In this document: in pieces, positions 10,351 to 20,895 of the stretch
Layout: each line of letters opens with the position of its first letter
How positions within the stretch are numbered: position 1 is the stretch's first letter
Source: Onchidella celtica
Taxonomy: Eukaryota; Mollusca; Gastropoda; Systellommatophora; Onchidiidae
Direction of reading: 5' to 3'
NCBI GenBank assembly: GCA_963931925.1
Contig: OZ007570.1
Span: 2,351,037 to 2,415,036 of the forward strand
Length of the DNA stretch: 64,000 bases
The notes under the pieces: generated by a model
What the model saw: only the letters and a program-made list of their open reading frames with translations
Told to the model about the DNA's origin: nothing
Database searches by the model: none
Made by a program: the position numbers and the translations under genes

Positions 10351-10440
10351 TATTGCGTCTACATGCAAGTGCCATAGTTGAAGCAATGGTCATTTTGTCC
10401 ACATACGTAGCTGAAGAAGTTATTTCTATGTTTACATCGA
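10345..10440. repeat. Residual minisatellite units after the SINE insertion
   Basis: About two units of the 40-bp satellite reappear here, with AATGGTTATTGCGTCTACAT and ATAGTTGAAGCAATGG. They show that the array was once longer and was split by later insertions. Another remnant is visible at about 10690-10735. Confidence 0.65.
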
Positions 10441-10447
10441 GGTCGCC

Positions 10448-10676
10448 GTGGTAAACTGTCGTAACTCGACATTTTTGAGCTTGAAATATTTGGCGTGCTT
10501 GCAGCCACTGACAGCCCGCAGATAGATTGTGTTATATCGTCTTCGTTAAATTCTGAAAACTAAGGGTTAAATAAGTTGTTGTTTTTTTAATAGCTACTAA
10601 GTCTGATGAAGAAGATAATTTAGTTGTTTGCTTCTCCTGAAAATTTTGTAAGAATCAAGATACGACAGTTTACCAC
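10448..10676. mobile_element. MITE-like element with 16-bp perfect terminal inverted repeats
   Basis: GTGGTAAACTGTCGTA at 10448-10463 is the exact reverse complement of 10661-10676. The roughly 229-bp unit has no coding capacity and lies between two remnants of the 40-bp satellite, as expected for an insertion. I could not identify a clear target-site duplication, so the superfamily is not assigned. Confidence 0.6.
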
Positions 10677-10737
10677 CCGTCAATGGATATATAAAAATCA
10701 TAACTGATGTAATGATTACAGATGCAGTAGCTGAAGT

Positions 10738-10812
10738 AATAATAATGTATAGCATTTATAAAGCGCATATCCATTTAAAATGCTCTATGCGCTTTACAGA
10801 AACAACATGTCA
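10738..10812 (-). repeat. LINE (or LINE-dependent SINE) 3'-end fragment, inverted
   Basis: This stretch, which includes AAAGCGCATATCC and CTATGCGCTTTACAGA, is the reverse complement of the conserved 3' end of the LINE fragment at about 12345-12440. Similarity stops near 10812, so this could be a SINE sharing the LINE tail or a short 5'-truncated LINE copy. CT-rich and CACAACT-type low-complexity DNA follows to about 11000. Confidence 0.65.
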
Positions 10813-11114
10813 ACCACAGAGCAGAATGGAGCTGCCTGCGAAGCGCTCAACACACTACACTGCTTCTTTCTCTCTCCCTGTCTCGCCCACTCTCTCTCTC
10901 TCTGTTCTATCTCAGAGCAAATTGTAACGCAGCCTGTTAGGCGCAGTTCACAACTCACAACAGTTCACAATTCACATCAGTTCACAACACACAACTCAAA
11001 TAATATTTGAATATTTGTTAATAACAATATATATTTAATAATGAATAATAAATTTTGTGGTTGCTGGTTGGGGCGGGGGGGGGGGGGGGGATGATACGGA
11101 TAAATTTTAATCTA

Positions 11115-11395
11115 TTAATTTCAATTTTCAATTTTGCCCGGGCAGCCGCCTTTCGGCCTGCCCTTTACGATTTCCAACTGCCAAGGTATCTTTAACGTGC
11201 GCAACGTGCACACGGGCCCTCCGAATTTTTCCGTCCATATCCGAGAAGACTAGGTACTCGATCCTACCCCCCAATAGGACCAGGGACTTGAAAATATGAG
11301 AAAAATCCAATTTCCAACATGCCTGCACTGCCCGGGTTTTGAACCCGGGACCCTTGGCATGAGAGGCGAGCACCTTGCCTCTAGACCTCTATGTA
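11115..11395 (-). repeat. tRNA-derived SINE, 5' part (family A)
   Basis: Read on the minus strand, it begins with an A-box-like element and a B box matching GGTTCAAAACC, the internal Pol III promoter typical of tRNA-derived SINEs. It continues through the GCCCGGGCAG block also found at 36.4 kb. The 3' tail is missing and a G run lies at about 11080-11090. It is not a functional tRNA gene because it continues into SINE body sequence. Confidence 0.75.
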
Positions 11396-11417
11396 ATGCT
11401 ATAACTGTCCGGAGACA
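11395..11417. repeat. 23-bp direct repeat, left copy
   Basis: This 23-base stretch, containing GCTATAACTGTCCGGAGACA, recurs perfectly at 12621-12643. The two copies bracket the LINE fragment and could be a long target-site duplication. However, satellite-like bases also lie just inside the left copy, so duplicated satellite units are an alternative. Confidence 0.5.
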
Positions 11418-11551
11418 TCAATAATGTAATGACTGTTGTGTATAAATATGGATGATATTCCTAAAGAAATCGGCAGTCTTGCACCAAGCAAAATAAATAT
11501 TTTAACTGATTTTTAAAAAAAGAAAAATGGATGAGTTAATGCCAGAGTTCT

Positions 11552-12166
11552 ATGGATGCTCAACTTATTCAAGACTTGTCAATGAAATCCCATATAACTG
11601 TTCTTTGTAAAAATCTGTATTTTCAGTTAAGAAAAATAGGGAGCAATCGTAAATACCTGACTTCTGACACCAATACTTTGATAACGTCACTTGTACTGTC
11701 ACGGCTTGATTACTGCAATTCATTATTAGCTTGCATAACAGAAGAAAACATACAGCAACTTCAAATTGTACAAAATGCTGCTGCTAAAATAATTACTAAG
11801 AAACAAAAACATGATCACGTGACTCCTATTTTGAAGGAACTACATTGGCTCCCAGTGAAAGAACGCATCACATATAAAATTTGCCTAACATGCTATAAGT
11901 GCTTAAACAACTTGTCTCCAGATTATCTACACCAGTTTTTAACACCATATGTACCTTCAAGAGCACTCAGATCATCGAGTGATATAATCATCCTTCTTAA
12001 ACCTGAAGTAAATTTTAAGGCGTACGGCCAGCGCCAGCGCTCTTTCTCATATTTTGCCCCACTCATGTGGAATAAGCTTCCGAAATCCACCAGAGAAGCC
12101 GAGAATTTGGAAACGTTCAAGAAACAACTCAAAACAATTTTATTTTCATCATACTTTGAGCAGTGA
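11552..12166 (+). pseudogene. 5'-truncated LINE: C-terminal end of reverse transcriptase ORF
   Basis: 204 codons stay open and match the C-terminal region of CR1/L2-type LINE ORF2 proteins. Recognisable blocks are LSRLDYCNSLL, LQIVQNAAAKII, LHWLPVKERI and APLMWNKLP. The polymerase and endonuclease domains are absent, so the copy is dead through 5' truncation, not through mutation. A 3' UTR follows, with the conserved TGTAAAGCGCATAGAGC block, ending in an ATT-rich tail near 12455. The ATG at 11552 is only the first Met in the fragment. Confidence 0.85.
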
Positions 12167-12455
12167 GTAAAATGTACATCAATCCAAGCTTGGCATCTGT
12201 GCGTGTGCGCCCGCCCATGTGGGTGTATGGGCGTTGTATGTGTGTATTAATTGTGGTTGTGTGTGTGAGCTTTTATAAGGGTGTTTCTGTATGCCCCTTC
12301 TATTTTAAATTAAGAGTACCATGTTTGATTTTTTTGTGATTGTTTTACCCATGTATTTTGACATGTTGCTTCTGTAAAGCGCATAGAGCATTTTTAATGG
12401 ATATGCGCTATATAAATGCCATCCGTTATTATTAATAATAATTATTATTATTCGA
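12167..12455 (+). repeat. LINE 3' UTR and (ATT)n tail
   Basis: This continues from the truncated LINE ORF. GT-rich sequence at about 12195-12270 is followed by the GCGCATAGAGC / GGATATGCGCTATATAAATG block and a TTATTATTAATAATAATT tail. The same block occurs inverted at 10738-10812. Confidence 0.75.
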
Positions 12456-13180
12456 ATATTTGTGAATTTTCATGTGTTTTTTTTTCATTGTTGTTTTTAT
12501 TGGTTTTCAGTTATTTCAAATTTGCCCAGTCCAGGAGAATTTGGATGACTGTGTTGTTCTTAAAATGCAATTTTTTGTTGAGAATTATGAAAGTCATTCC
12601 ATACTGATACTGTCATTGTCAATGCTATAACTGTCCGGAGACAGGTTACTGTGACCCGCCAAAGGTGTTTGAACTGTCAGTGTAATTTAGGAGATTCAGG
12701 ATCTAACGCTGTTCTTTCATTTAGAAACTCCAAGAAGAAGATAATTATACATTTATGGAAAGCTGATCTCAGAATAGACTCTGGCAGCCTAACGACAGAA
12801 AACCAAAAAAAACTGCCAATTTATTTGGCTGACGACAGTACTTTAGTTAATAAACTAATTCTTTGAATTGGCTCATTTTTTTTCTCTCTCTTTACAACAC
12901 TGGCAGTCCCTGTTCCATGTCATAACCATATGTAAATGTTTGCCTTATAGACATGCTTTTCAACTTTTGTGCCATTATTCAGGGCCCTAAAGATTTTTTC
13001 TTTTTCATACTTGTAATTGATAAAATTCACAGTATTTTTGCTTCAAGTTTTGCCATAAAATGTCATCATTTTTTTTTATTAACTTTTTTTTTTTGCGAGA
13101 TAGAGCCAATGCTCGTGGGAGATAACTGTCCAGCTTTTCCTGGAGAATTAAAGTATTATGTATTCCCAGCTAACAATCCT
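12456..13180. other. Unassigned AT-rich DNA
   Basis: I see no gene, RNA or repeat family here apart from the right copy of the 23-bp direct repeat (12621-12643) and T-rich homopolymers. Confidence 0.4.
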
Positions 13181-13184
13181 ACGT

Positions 13185-13345
13185 AAATTTGGGGCGTACA
13201 ATTGACATCAAGTTTGCATGTAGACGTCGTTCCTATGTGGATGCGTGCGGTATCATATCTTGTCCGCGTCGGTTTGACGTTGGGAAGCTATCTCAACAAT
13301 AATCCTACCACCCTACGGTAATCCTACCAACCTTACGGAAATTCT
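13185..13345 (+). repeat. Dispersed repeat shared with the right edge of the window
   Basis: The order ATTGACATCAAGTTTGCA, TCGTTCCTATG, GTCGGTTTGACGT and AATCCTACC is matched, with substitutions and small indels, by 63865-64000 in the same orientation. Neither copy has coding capacity. The family is not recognised. Confidence 0.6.
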
Positions 13346-13734
13346 ACATTAATCTTTTATAGTCATTATTTTCAAACATGGAAGCTCCGAGAAACGGAGA
13401 AGGAATTGCCAGAATATCAGTCCATGCCAGGGTTTGAAACAAAAATCATTACCGACAGTTTCGGAATAGATCGAGAATTTGACCGTCAACCAAGGATCAA
13501 AATAAATATTTGTCTTTGTGACTACCTGGGGTGTCCAGCCTTGTCCATGAAAAATCTGTTTATGGTCTGGGTGATTAGACTGGATCTGCTTTACCTTGCC
13601 CCTGATTTTGGATTTATTTTATAGTTGTTGTTTGGTTGGGTGATAGTCTCGCTGCAGTCCCTTTGCGTGTTAACGCCTTTCGCACCCCGCCAGCAGTCGA
13701 TAGGCGGTTTGTGTTTAATGGAAGCGCATATCCG

Positions 13735-14200
13735 AACAACATGTTGTACGGACATGCACAGTGCATATAATATCCGTACAACGCACACAATTCGATGACG
13801 TAGAACACAATCATACCGGAATACTATATTACTGACCTTGTTAATTTGCCTAGTTTTCAAAAATATGAATCGGCTTAGTAGCAAAACAGTCCGACTTCTG
13901 CTCGGAGATTGCGTGATCTGCGCTAATAATATACTTGAGTGTACGTTGATCACCAATGGCTACCCCAACCCCTTTTCGCCTGATTAGTCAATCTGTCTAC
14001 CGCCCATTGATACAAACTGACTAGACCCTCACGCCCCCAGGTCCATCTGACTATTCCATGTGTTGTCACTTTAAATTCGTGAACACCATATCAAGTTTTG
14101 TTTCAGCAAACCTTCACCAGTCGCGCTTTTTGGTAAAACATGTTGTACGGATGTGCACTCTCCATATCCATACAGCATGTTGTACGGATATACACTTCCT
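13735..14200. repeat. Short repeated ACATGTTGTACGGA-type units
   Basis: ACATGTTGTACGGA followed by a short GCAC-containing stretch occurs near 13740 and near 14140, with a related TTGTACGGATATACAC unit near 14175. They suggest an older short repeat around the foldback region. No coding evidence. Confidence 0.45.
13955..14036 (+). repeat. Inverted-repeat pair, left copy
   Basis: The blocks GGCTACCCC, GTCAATCTG and TGATACAAACTGACT, ending in ACCCTCACG, match the reverse complement of 15786-15890, allowing for a short internal length difference. The pair could be two copies of one transposon in opposite orientation, or the arms of a foldback element of about 1.9 kb. Confidence 0.65.
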
Positions 14201-14209
14201 TGTTTAATA

Positions 14210-15120
14210 GTGAACACATGGCCGGAAGTGGTAACGACATGGGTCCATGTGTTCGTGGAAAGGACAGGCTCGGGGCGACACAAATCAAATTTAAAAAAAT
14301 ATTCCTCCATCAGTTCAGTTCTCCAAATCTGAGAAAGAACCTTTCCCAGATCAAAAGGAAGGCGTCTGTTGTGAGAATAAACAATAAATTTGGTAATGAT
14401 TCCCCCCCCCCCCCTTCCCAAATCAAAACTTTCCTCACCAATGTGTAAATTTCTTATTTGAAGTAACAGTTTATATATAAGTGTACTAAATCTTCTACCT
14501 CAACAAGCAAAAGCAAAATGGAAACAAATTCGGGTAGCCAGTCAGTGCGGTCACATGTGCGTTCATAAACTCTCATCACGTTTCCCGCACTTTTAAAAAA
14601 ACTCATTCTTATTATTATTTGTTCATTACTCCATTATCTCGTTTCTTTCTGAGCTAAGAAAGTGCGTCGAAGATTTTATGGGTTGTCATTGATTTACAGC
14701 CAGTAACATTTAGTTTTATGGGTTACTTATTCTGGTCTTTTTGTACGGCACGTATTGTTTTTCTTACGTGTGACGCTGTCAGTGTCAACAATGTCAAGTC
14801 ATTAGTACCTATTAAAAAAACAAATGAGTGAATAAAATAATAACGAAACAATCCATATAAAGAATTCACAGTTTTTGTTTCGTTCATTATGATTTTCGTA
14901 TTTTTATTTTGTTCTAGCTTTTGGTGCCGTGATACTGGGTCGGTGCAGTGATTGATGCAGTGGTACTGGATTGGTGCAATGATACTTGGTTGGTGCAATG
15001 AAGGAGCGATGTTTATATATACTGTGCATAGAAAATGATATGGAATACAATTCATTTCAGTATTTCTTGTGCAGTCTGTAATTAAAATGTCATAACGTAA
15101 TTCTTTGATGACTGTGAATC
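14210..15120. other. Unassigned DNA with a C-run
   Basis: No gene is supported. A run of 13 C lies at about 14402-14414. Several short TACTGGATTGGTGCA-like units near 14930-15000 look like a small degenerate tandem repeat. Confidence 0.35.
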
Positions 15121-15129
15121 TCCCCCTCC

Positions 15130-15131
15130 CC

Positions 15132-15183
<52 letters not shown>

Positions 15184-15415
15184 GTCTGCCTGTCTATCTG
15201 TTTGTCTGTCTGTCAGTCTATCTATCGATCTATCTATCTCTATCTATTTATCTATCTATCTCTAATCTACCTATTTATCTATCTGTCTATCTATCTATCT
15301 ATCTGTCTATCTATCTAGCTAGCTAGCTATCTATCTAATCACACGTATCTATTTTTCTATCTGTCTATCCATCTATCTGTCTGTCGGTCTGTCTATCTCT
15401 TTATCTATCTCGCTC
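15130..15415. repeat. (TATC/TCTG)n tetranucleotide microsatellite
   Basis: About 285 bases are dominated by ATCT repeats with interspersed TGTC units. The first 55 bases are nearly pure and the rest is imperfect. The apparent Tyr-Leu-Ser-Ile open frame across it is an artefact of the repeat. Confidence 0.95.
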
Positions 15416-15714
15416 ACCAACGGCGTTGAAAACACGGAGTATTAACATAGAGGAAAATAGCAGTTCAAAGGAAATCGAAGGATATAAGTAATACATGTAA
15501 TACTAATAAGCTCCGACTTGGATATCTCGCTGTACGGGACGCATCTTTCAGGGGAGTTAACCAATGACATAAATCTTTATTTGAATAAAAGATGCTTTAC
15601 CTCCCTTACAATGCGATCATTTTTTAATTATTTTTTGTCGATGAAAAACAGCTAGATCTAATTTTAGACACATACTAGATTTATTGATGTTATTGTTTAC
15701 ATTATTGGACACAT

Positions 15715-15945
15715 AACGGGAGGACTTCCGAATGCGTTCCATAGGTCGACAAGTGCATAGGCATTGTCGAATTGATAAGTAACGACGTGAGGGTCCAGTC
15801 AGTTTGTATCATTGAGGCCGTAGGCCGATGTTCGTCTGGGCAGTAGTCAGATTGACATATCAGGGAAAGCCGCCGGGGTAGCTATGTATTGTTTTCACTC
15901 GAGCTATGGAACGCATTCGGCCGGAAGTCCTTCCCACGTAATTAT
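15715..15945. mobile_element. Foldback / MITE-like element with inverted ends of about 28 bp
   Basis: GGACTTCCGAATGCGTTCC near 15722 is matched in reverse complement near 15905-15930, with a small insertion in the right arm. The internal sequence contains the right copy of the inverted-repeat pair (15786-15890). There is no coding capacity, and no target-site duplication was identified. Confidence 0.5.
15786..15890 (-). repeat. Inverted-repeat pair, right copy
   Basis: Reverse-complement match to 13955-14036, sharing the GATACAAACTGACT and GTCAATCTGACTAC blocks. It lies inside the inverted arms of the 15715-15945 element, which suggests that element is the mobile unit and that the copy at 14 kb is a partial one. 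Confidence 0.6.
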
Positions 15946-16744
15946 AGGTAACGAATGAAGAAATAATGTGAGTATTCAATGTTTGATGTGCTTTTGGCAT
16001 TATCATGGAATGGCACTGCATGCATGGGGATTTACCACCACCTCGAAGCAAAAAAGATACAAAATAAAATGGTCCAAATGAAAAATTGCGGCTACAGCAT
16101 GTATTATATATACAAACAGTCGCTTCATAAGCTGTTCATGTTCATAAACCTTCACTGAAAACTGAAAGTGAGGATTTGGTAAACATCAATGAAATGTTCG
16201 ATGCAGGAGTTTCAGTTTCAGTTCCAATTTTGAGCAGTTTCAGTTTCTTGCGGTACTGACTATGTTTTATGCTGTCAAATAGATTTACAAATTAATAATA
16301 ATGGCCTGCATCCATAGTTCATTGCCATGATGGTCCTCGGCTAATGTTTTGTAATACATCTATATTAACTTCTCAACGTCAAATATATCGGTATGACTTG
16401 TAATTTTGCTTATTTGAGAAAATAAAAGAACGGTCAAATCGGCGATGAAATAAAATGAATCAAACTACATTTACACCGGCAAAATCTGAAATGAAAATTC
16501 TTGGAAATCTGACGTCACCCCCGTCTTGTGATCTTGTTTTCACGAATGAAACCACTGAACGCGATCACTTCAGTTTACTTGGGGAGTTAGTCAAACAGGC
16601 ATCATTTCGAAAGGCTTCTGGTTGTAGCACTGGGCAGGTAGGATATAATGAATTATGTTGTATAATATAGTATTGTATAATATTATGCGGATAGGCTACT
16701 ATTAGACGTCTAAATTATGGCTGGCAATTGGCATTATCCGCCTA

Positions 16745-16826
16745 GTACTAGATCTAGAGAGTCTAGATCTAGATATCTAGATATCTAGACCTAGATCTAG
16801 TCTAGATCTAGATCTAGATCTAGATT
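16745..16826. repeat. (CTAGAT)n hexanucleotide, self-complementary microsatellite
   Basis: About 80 bases consist of CTAGAT, TCTAGA and GATATC units. The unit is nearly palindromic, so each strand can fold on itself and the tract is rich in XbaI/BglII-like half sites. No gene content. Confidence 0.9.
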
Positions 16827-16984
16827 AGTACATTCGATCATTATCGGGGGATAGGACCCGGACAGTCTACTACCCAGGTTTATCCGCCAACAATATCGGC
16901 CTGGGTTTGGATTAAAGAAAAAGAAGATTGATTAGCCTACTAAAAAGACTCTGGAGGAGTAGCCTACCATTAGGCCTAGTTACA

Positions 16985-17303
16985 GAACTTTAGTCTGGGA
17001 CATTTCATGTTCTGAGTGTTAATCACAAAGTCCCGCATTTACTGTAAAAAACATCCATCTAGAGGACTAGCTCGCCAGGGGGATGCTGCCCCTCCCCCCC
17101 CCCCCCCCCCACCTGCAACCCCCAGTGCACGGACTCCCCTAGAGCCGAGTCCTTGTACTCTATCGATGTAACTGGCATGGAACTCCTCCCAAGACTTTTA
17201 TAAGAGTAAAGAGAAGGGGAAAAAAAACTGCCCTGCTGGAGAATTGAACCAGTCCCCTGATTGACAGGCAAAGATGCTAACCACTATGCTACTCAGGAAC
17301 TTA
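16985..17303 (-). repeat. tRNA-derived SINE-like repeat, family B, with C-run
   Basis: The minus strand at 17303-17232 reads as a tRNA-like head: an A-box region TAGCATAGTGGTTAGC and a B box GGTTCAATTCT. The body continues leftwards through a C-run at about 17094-17110 to the TGTTCTGAGTGTTAATC block. Related partial copies lie at 17735-17880 and 18700-18900. It is a SINE rather than a tRNA gene because homology runs well past the tRNA part. Confidence 0.65.
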
Positions 17304-17734
17304 AACAAGCAATTGTGAGGAAATTCTTATAAAATAAGCATGAGTAAACAAAGAAACCCATACTTGCGGATTAGACCTGAACTTTTGTTTCCGTGTAATC
17401 AATAGCATTCCATTTTTATTCAGAAAAACCTCTCCAATTTCAATCATGCCACCGTTTTCAACACGTATGCAATGCGAATGTTGATCAGGATGAATGGAAA
17501 AAGGGGGAAGGGTTCAAATCAGGAGAGATTACTTGCAAATACATGTAATTTATGCTGGTGGATAAAAGAAATCCTAGGGGAGATTTCATCCAACAGTATC
17601 GGCGAATAAATACTTCATTAAATTATTATGAGCCACAAGGCTATAGATCCAGAATCCATATTATGATTCAATCTTTTCCATGCAGAACAACACCTGTATT
17701 CATTTTAATTTTGGGGAAGAGTAGCCTACCATTG

Positions 17735-17880
17735 AGATAGGAATTTAGTCGGGCACATATTTCATATTCTGAGTGTTAATCGCTGAGCCCGGCATTCACT
17801 TTAAGTAGACCCTAAAGTTATGTCCTTGAAGTATCCCTATCATGTAACTCATATGGAACCCCTCCCCAATTTTGTGTTGC
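17735..17880 (-). repeat. SINE-like repeat family B, partial copy
   Basis: Same order of blocks as the copy at 16985: CATATTCTGAGTGTTAATCG, then GTCCTTGAAGTATCC, then ATGTAACTCATATGGAACC. The C-run and the tRNA-like head are missing. Confidence 0.6.
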
Positions 17881-18699
17881 AGATGAACCTTAGAAATCTT
17901 TTATTGTGTTAATTTTGAAGAGTTAAGCACTCTCTGAAACAAAGAAAAAAAATGTGCACACTCAGACACACTCCTATCTCTTTGGTTTAGCGTTTGGTGG
18001 GTTGAATGTTTTCAGGAATTGTGGCCACAATAAATTCAGAATCTAAGGATCTGCCACTTTATGGTCCTATGCAATAGCCTCTTCATAGAATCCTTTAGAC
18101 TTTATCATATGGGCTACTCATATTTTTATATTCATTTTTACAGAATTCTAGTGCATACATACACCATTTCATGTGAATTTGAGTTTTCGGGCATAGTCAT
18201 CAAAATCATTAGATTTACATTGTAAAGAGCAATTTCAGTGCAGAGGCAAAGGTTCAGGTTGGTCTTGAAAAACATCATTATACATGTAGAATATGTCCAT
18301 GCCAGGAGACCATATATTGCCAGATTGCACTTTTTATTTAATGTTCTCAGCAGTTAATTGCCAAGCTGTGTGTTAACTACAAAACTGTCTCTGCAGACAA
18401 CAGATTACTCCCAGGCAACCTCCCGCACACATGGTCGTTCCTGAAGCCGTGTCCTTGACGGGATCAGTTTAACACTGCAGTTTGGAACATTTCATTCCTG
18501 TAAAAGAAAATCTGACGGTGAGACACATTCAGAAGTCTTTTTTACAACAGATTTGGGTTTAATTTCGGATGAATTAATGCTGATCATATCTGTGCATGAA
18601 GAGCTTTATGTTTCACATTTGACTACCTTGTGAGTGAAATGAAAACGAAAAATTACTAAACAAAATATACTTAAGTTAAACAGTAGTATAATTGACAAC

Positions 18700-18900
18700 A
18701 AAAACGAGGAGTTCCATATGTGTTACATAATAGGGATGTTGCAAGGATGCGACTTTGGGGGGGGGGGGGGGGGTGTCACGGGGGACAGCACCCCTCTAGC
18801 GAGTTGGTCCCCTAGGTTGATGTTTTTATAGTAAATACATGGCTCGGTGATTGGCACTCAGAATATGAAATATGTGCCTGACTAAAGTTCTGCAACTCAT
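18700..18900 (+). repeat. SINE-like repeat family B, inverted partial copy with G-run
   Basis: The reverse complement matches the family B body: GAGTTCCATATGTGTTACAT, a run of about 18 G near 18757-18773, then TTGGCACTCAGAATATGAAA. It faces the opposite way to the two copies at 17 kb, so the three copies can pair as inverted repeats. Confidence 0.6.
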
Positions 18901-20565
18901 ACAGGACTCCACCGGAAAAAAAGAAAAGACTGGACACTCTGCGGAAGTTTTTGGTCTACACATACGTGACTTGTGAAGGGTGGAATGACTGTTAGTGTTC
19001 GCTTGATGAGGAAGTAAATTAATGTTGCCATGATGAGGGAGTATCACCATGATGAGGATGATAACAGTGTTGTTGTCTTGGTGATAATGAGGCATTTCAG
19101 AATTGCCTTGATCAGTAAGAGGCATGATTATGTGGCGTCTGGCTTGCATTCATGAATCATTTCTGCACAACTGAATTGAGGAAACTTATTTTTTCTTTTT
19201 CTTCAAATTATGTCATTCTTTTTTCTTTTATTTTTTCTTTTTTTGGGCTCAGATTCAAATGCAATGCATTCATTTCGTGCATGACTCAGTGATTGGAGAT
19301 CACTTAATAGGTCTCGTGTATTTTATTATGTCTTTCATTAATTACCATAATCCTACACAGACAGTGACACTTTTGAATAGATGAAATAAATATATATAGG
19401 CTATTCAATGAACCCTCAGCTCCAGGCCACCTTCTGCAGCATGTGCCTAAGGATTCCCAGCATTTTTCAACAACTGTAAAAATATGTAAATATACACCAA
19501 ATGCTTGGTGGGCAGATTATTTATTGCTGTACTTTCTGGATATCGAATACGTTAAATTACTAAATATAGTATAGATTCAGAGATATAGTAAGAAATGAGG
19601 AAGAAATAAAAACTTTTCAGTCACATGAATTGCAGAGTCACTGAAGATACTACTCACCAGCTTAGTAAAACTAAAAGTAATTAAAATTATCAGAATGAAC
19701 AGATCAATATCCAAACAACACCAGATCTAGGGCAAGAAATCAGCTTTGTGTGGTTAAAGTTCAAAACATAGCACTGCACATAGAGAATTCCCAGACTGGA
19801 AAACATAAACAACGCGAACAAAGAATCTAAATTAGTGGTCGCAGTGTCCTTTTCTACAAAGTTACTCTCGTAACTTCCTCCAAGTGTAGTTTATTATTCT
19901 CGTTGATGATTGGCTTCTTGCCTTCTAAATGTGGACAGATAGTGGCATGTCCAATGAAAATATTGCTTGACATCTCTATTTACATGAAAATCTCCTACCG
20001 ATGTAGTAGGGACTTGTATGCTGCGGTTGTCAGGGGAAACCAATGTCATCGGGATTAGGGTTCAGTGAGTTAATGTGTTTAACCTTCAGGACACAGGAAA
20101 TCAGTCCCTGTTTGTATAGCTAAGATAATGTATTTCATAGAACTCATCATCAAAAATAAACTTATTCACTGACAGTTCTGTTCTTATCGGTACTTTTCCA
20201 GATAATCTAGCTGGTGCTGCTGCTCTCTGAACATACACATTGTAGTGGTCTACTATGAGACCACCTGACCGGTTACTCTGGTGAACGGACATTATGCAGT
20301 AACTTTGTTTGTTGTGAGGCAATAGAGAGACTTGGTCTGAGAGACGGAGACATCATAAGCAGACCCACCTACTACATCACAGTTTTAAAGCTTACACCTC
20401 ATCCTTACCTGTAGTTGGATGCCCAGTGAGGACATGCTAGATAAGTCGTGGTAAGAGACAAATCTGAAAATATGTCCAGTTGAAGAGACGTACCTTTTTT
20501 CTTCTTGGAATTATATCTTTCTTTTTCCATATATTTTTGACAGGTCTATGACGCTGTTGAATAGA
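18901..20565. other. Unassigned non-coding DNA
   Basis: Apart from T-rich and AT-rich low-complexity stretches I see no gene, RNA or recognisable repeat. Short open frames here have no recognisable homology. Confidence 0.4.
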
Positions 20566-20574
20566 TGACTACAT

Positions 20575-20850
20575 TGTAGTGTCCTCCCGTTGTGACTTTG
20601 AACACTAATCTAAAACTGAGACTTCCTTTGTTTTGTTGTGAACTATGTTATGTCGTCACTTCCGTATGGCTTAGGTACATAAGCCCCATGCCTTTCCTGT
20701 ATTGTGTGTGCCAGCTGTGACCTTATAAGACCAAGAAACACTCACATCGTGAACTCTGTCATTTATGTAATAAAACTGTCATGGTGAGACTTGTGAAACG
20801 ATTTTGCTCGTCTGTTTCGATCAGGCTGTGGTTTGTGGAATCTCTAAATT
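20575..20850 (+). repeat. Probable 5' LTR and adjoining primer-binding region of a Gypsy element
   Basis: The segment begins TGTAGTGTCCTCC, has a TATA-like CTTATAAGA near 20720 and an AATAAA near 20770, and is followed by ATTGGTGTCCCC, the usual style of sequence before a Gypsy gag. No second LTR was found downstream of the integrase remnant, so the boundaries are inferred from structure and position only. Confidence 0.4.
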
Positions 20851-20895
20851 GGTGTCCCCAACGCATAAAATGACAGATCCAGTGTTATAACCTCT

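Noticed and set aside
15105-15326. Tyr-Leu-Ser-Ile repeat protein
   Set aside because: Translation of a TATC microsatellite only.
16455-16670. 71-codon frame ending near a GGCAG/GTAGG donor-like site, possible first exon of gene 2
   Set aside because: No homology, and it would need an intron of several kb spanning SINE copies and a Gypsy remnant. Not supported without RNA data.
20101-20322. 73-codon minus-strand frame
   Set aside because: No recognisable family and no splice context. Probably chance.
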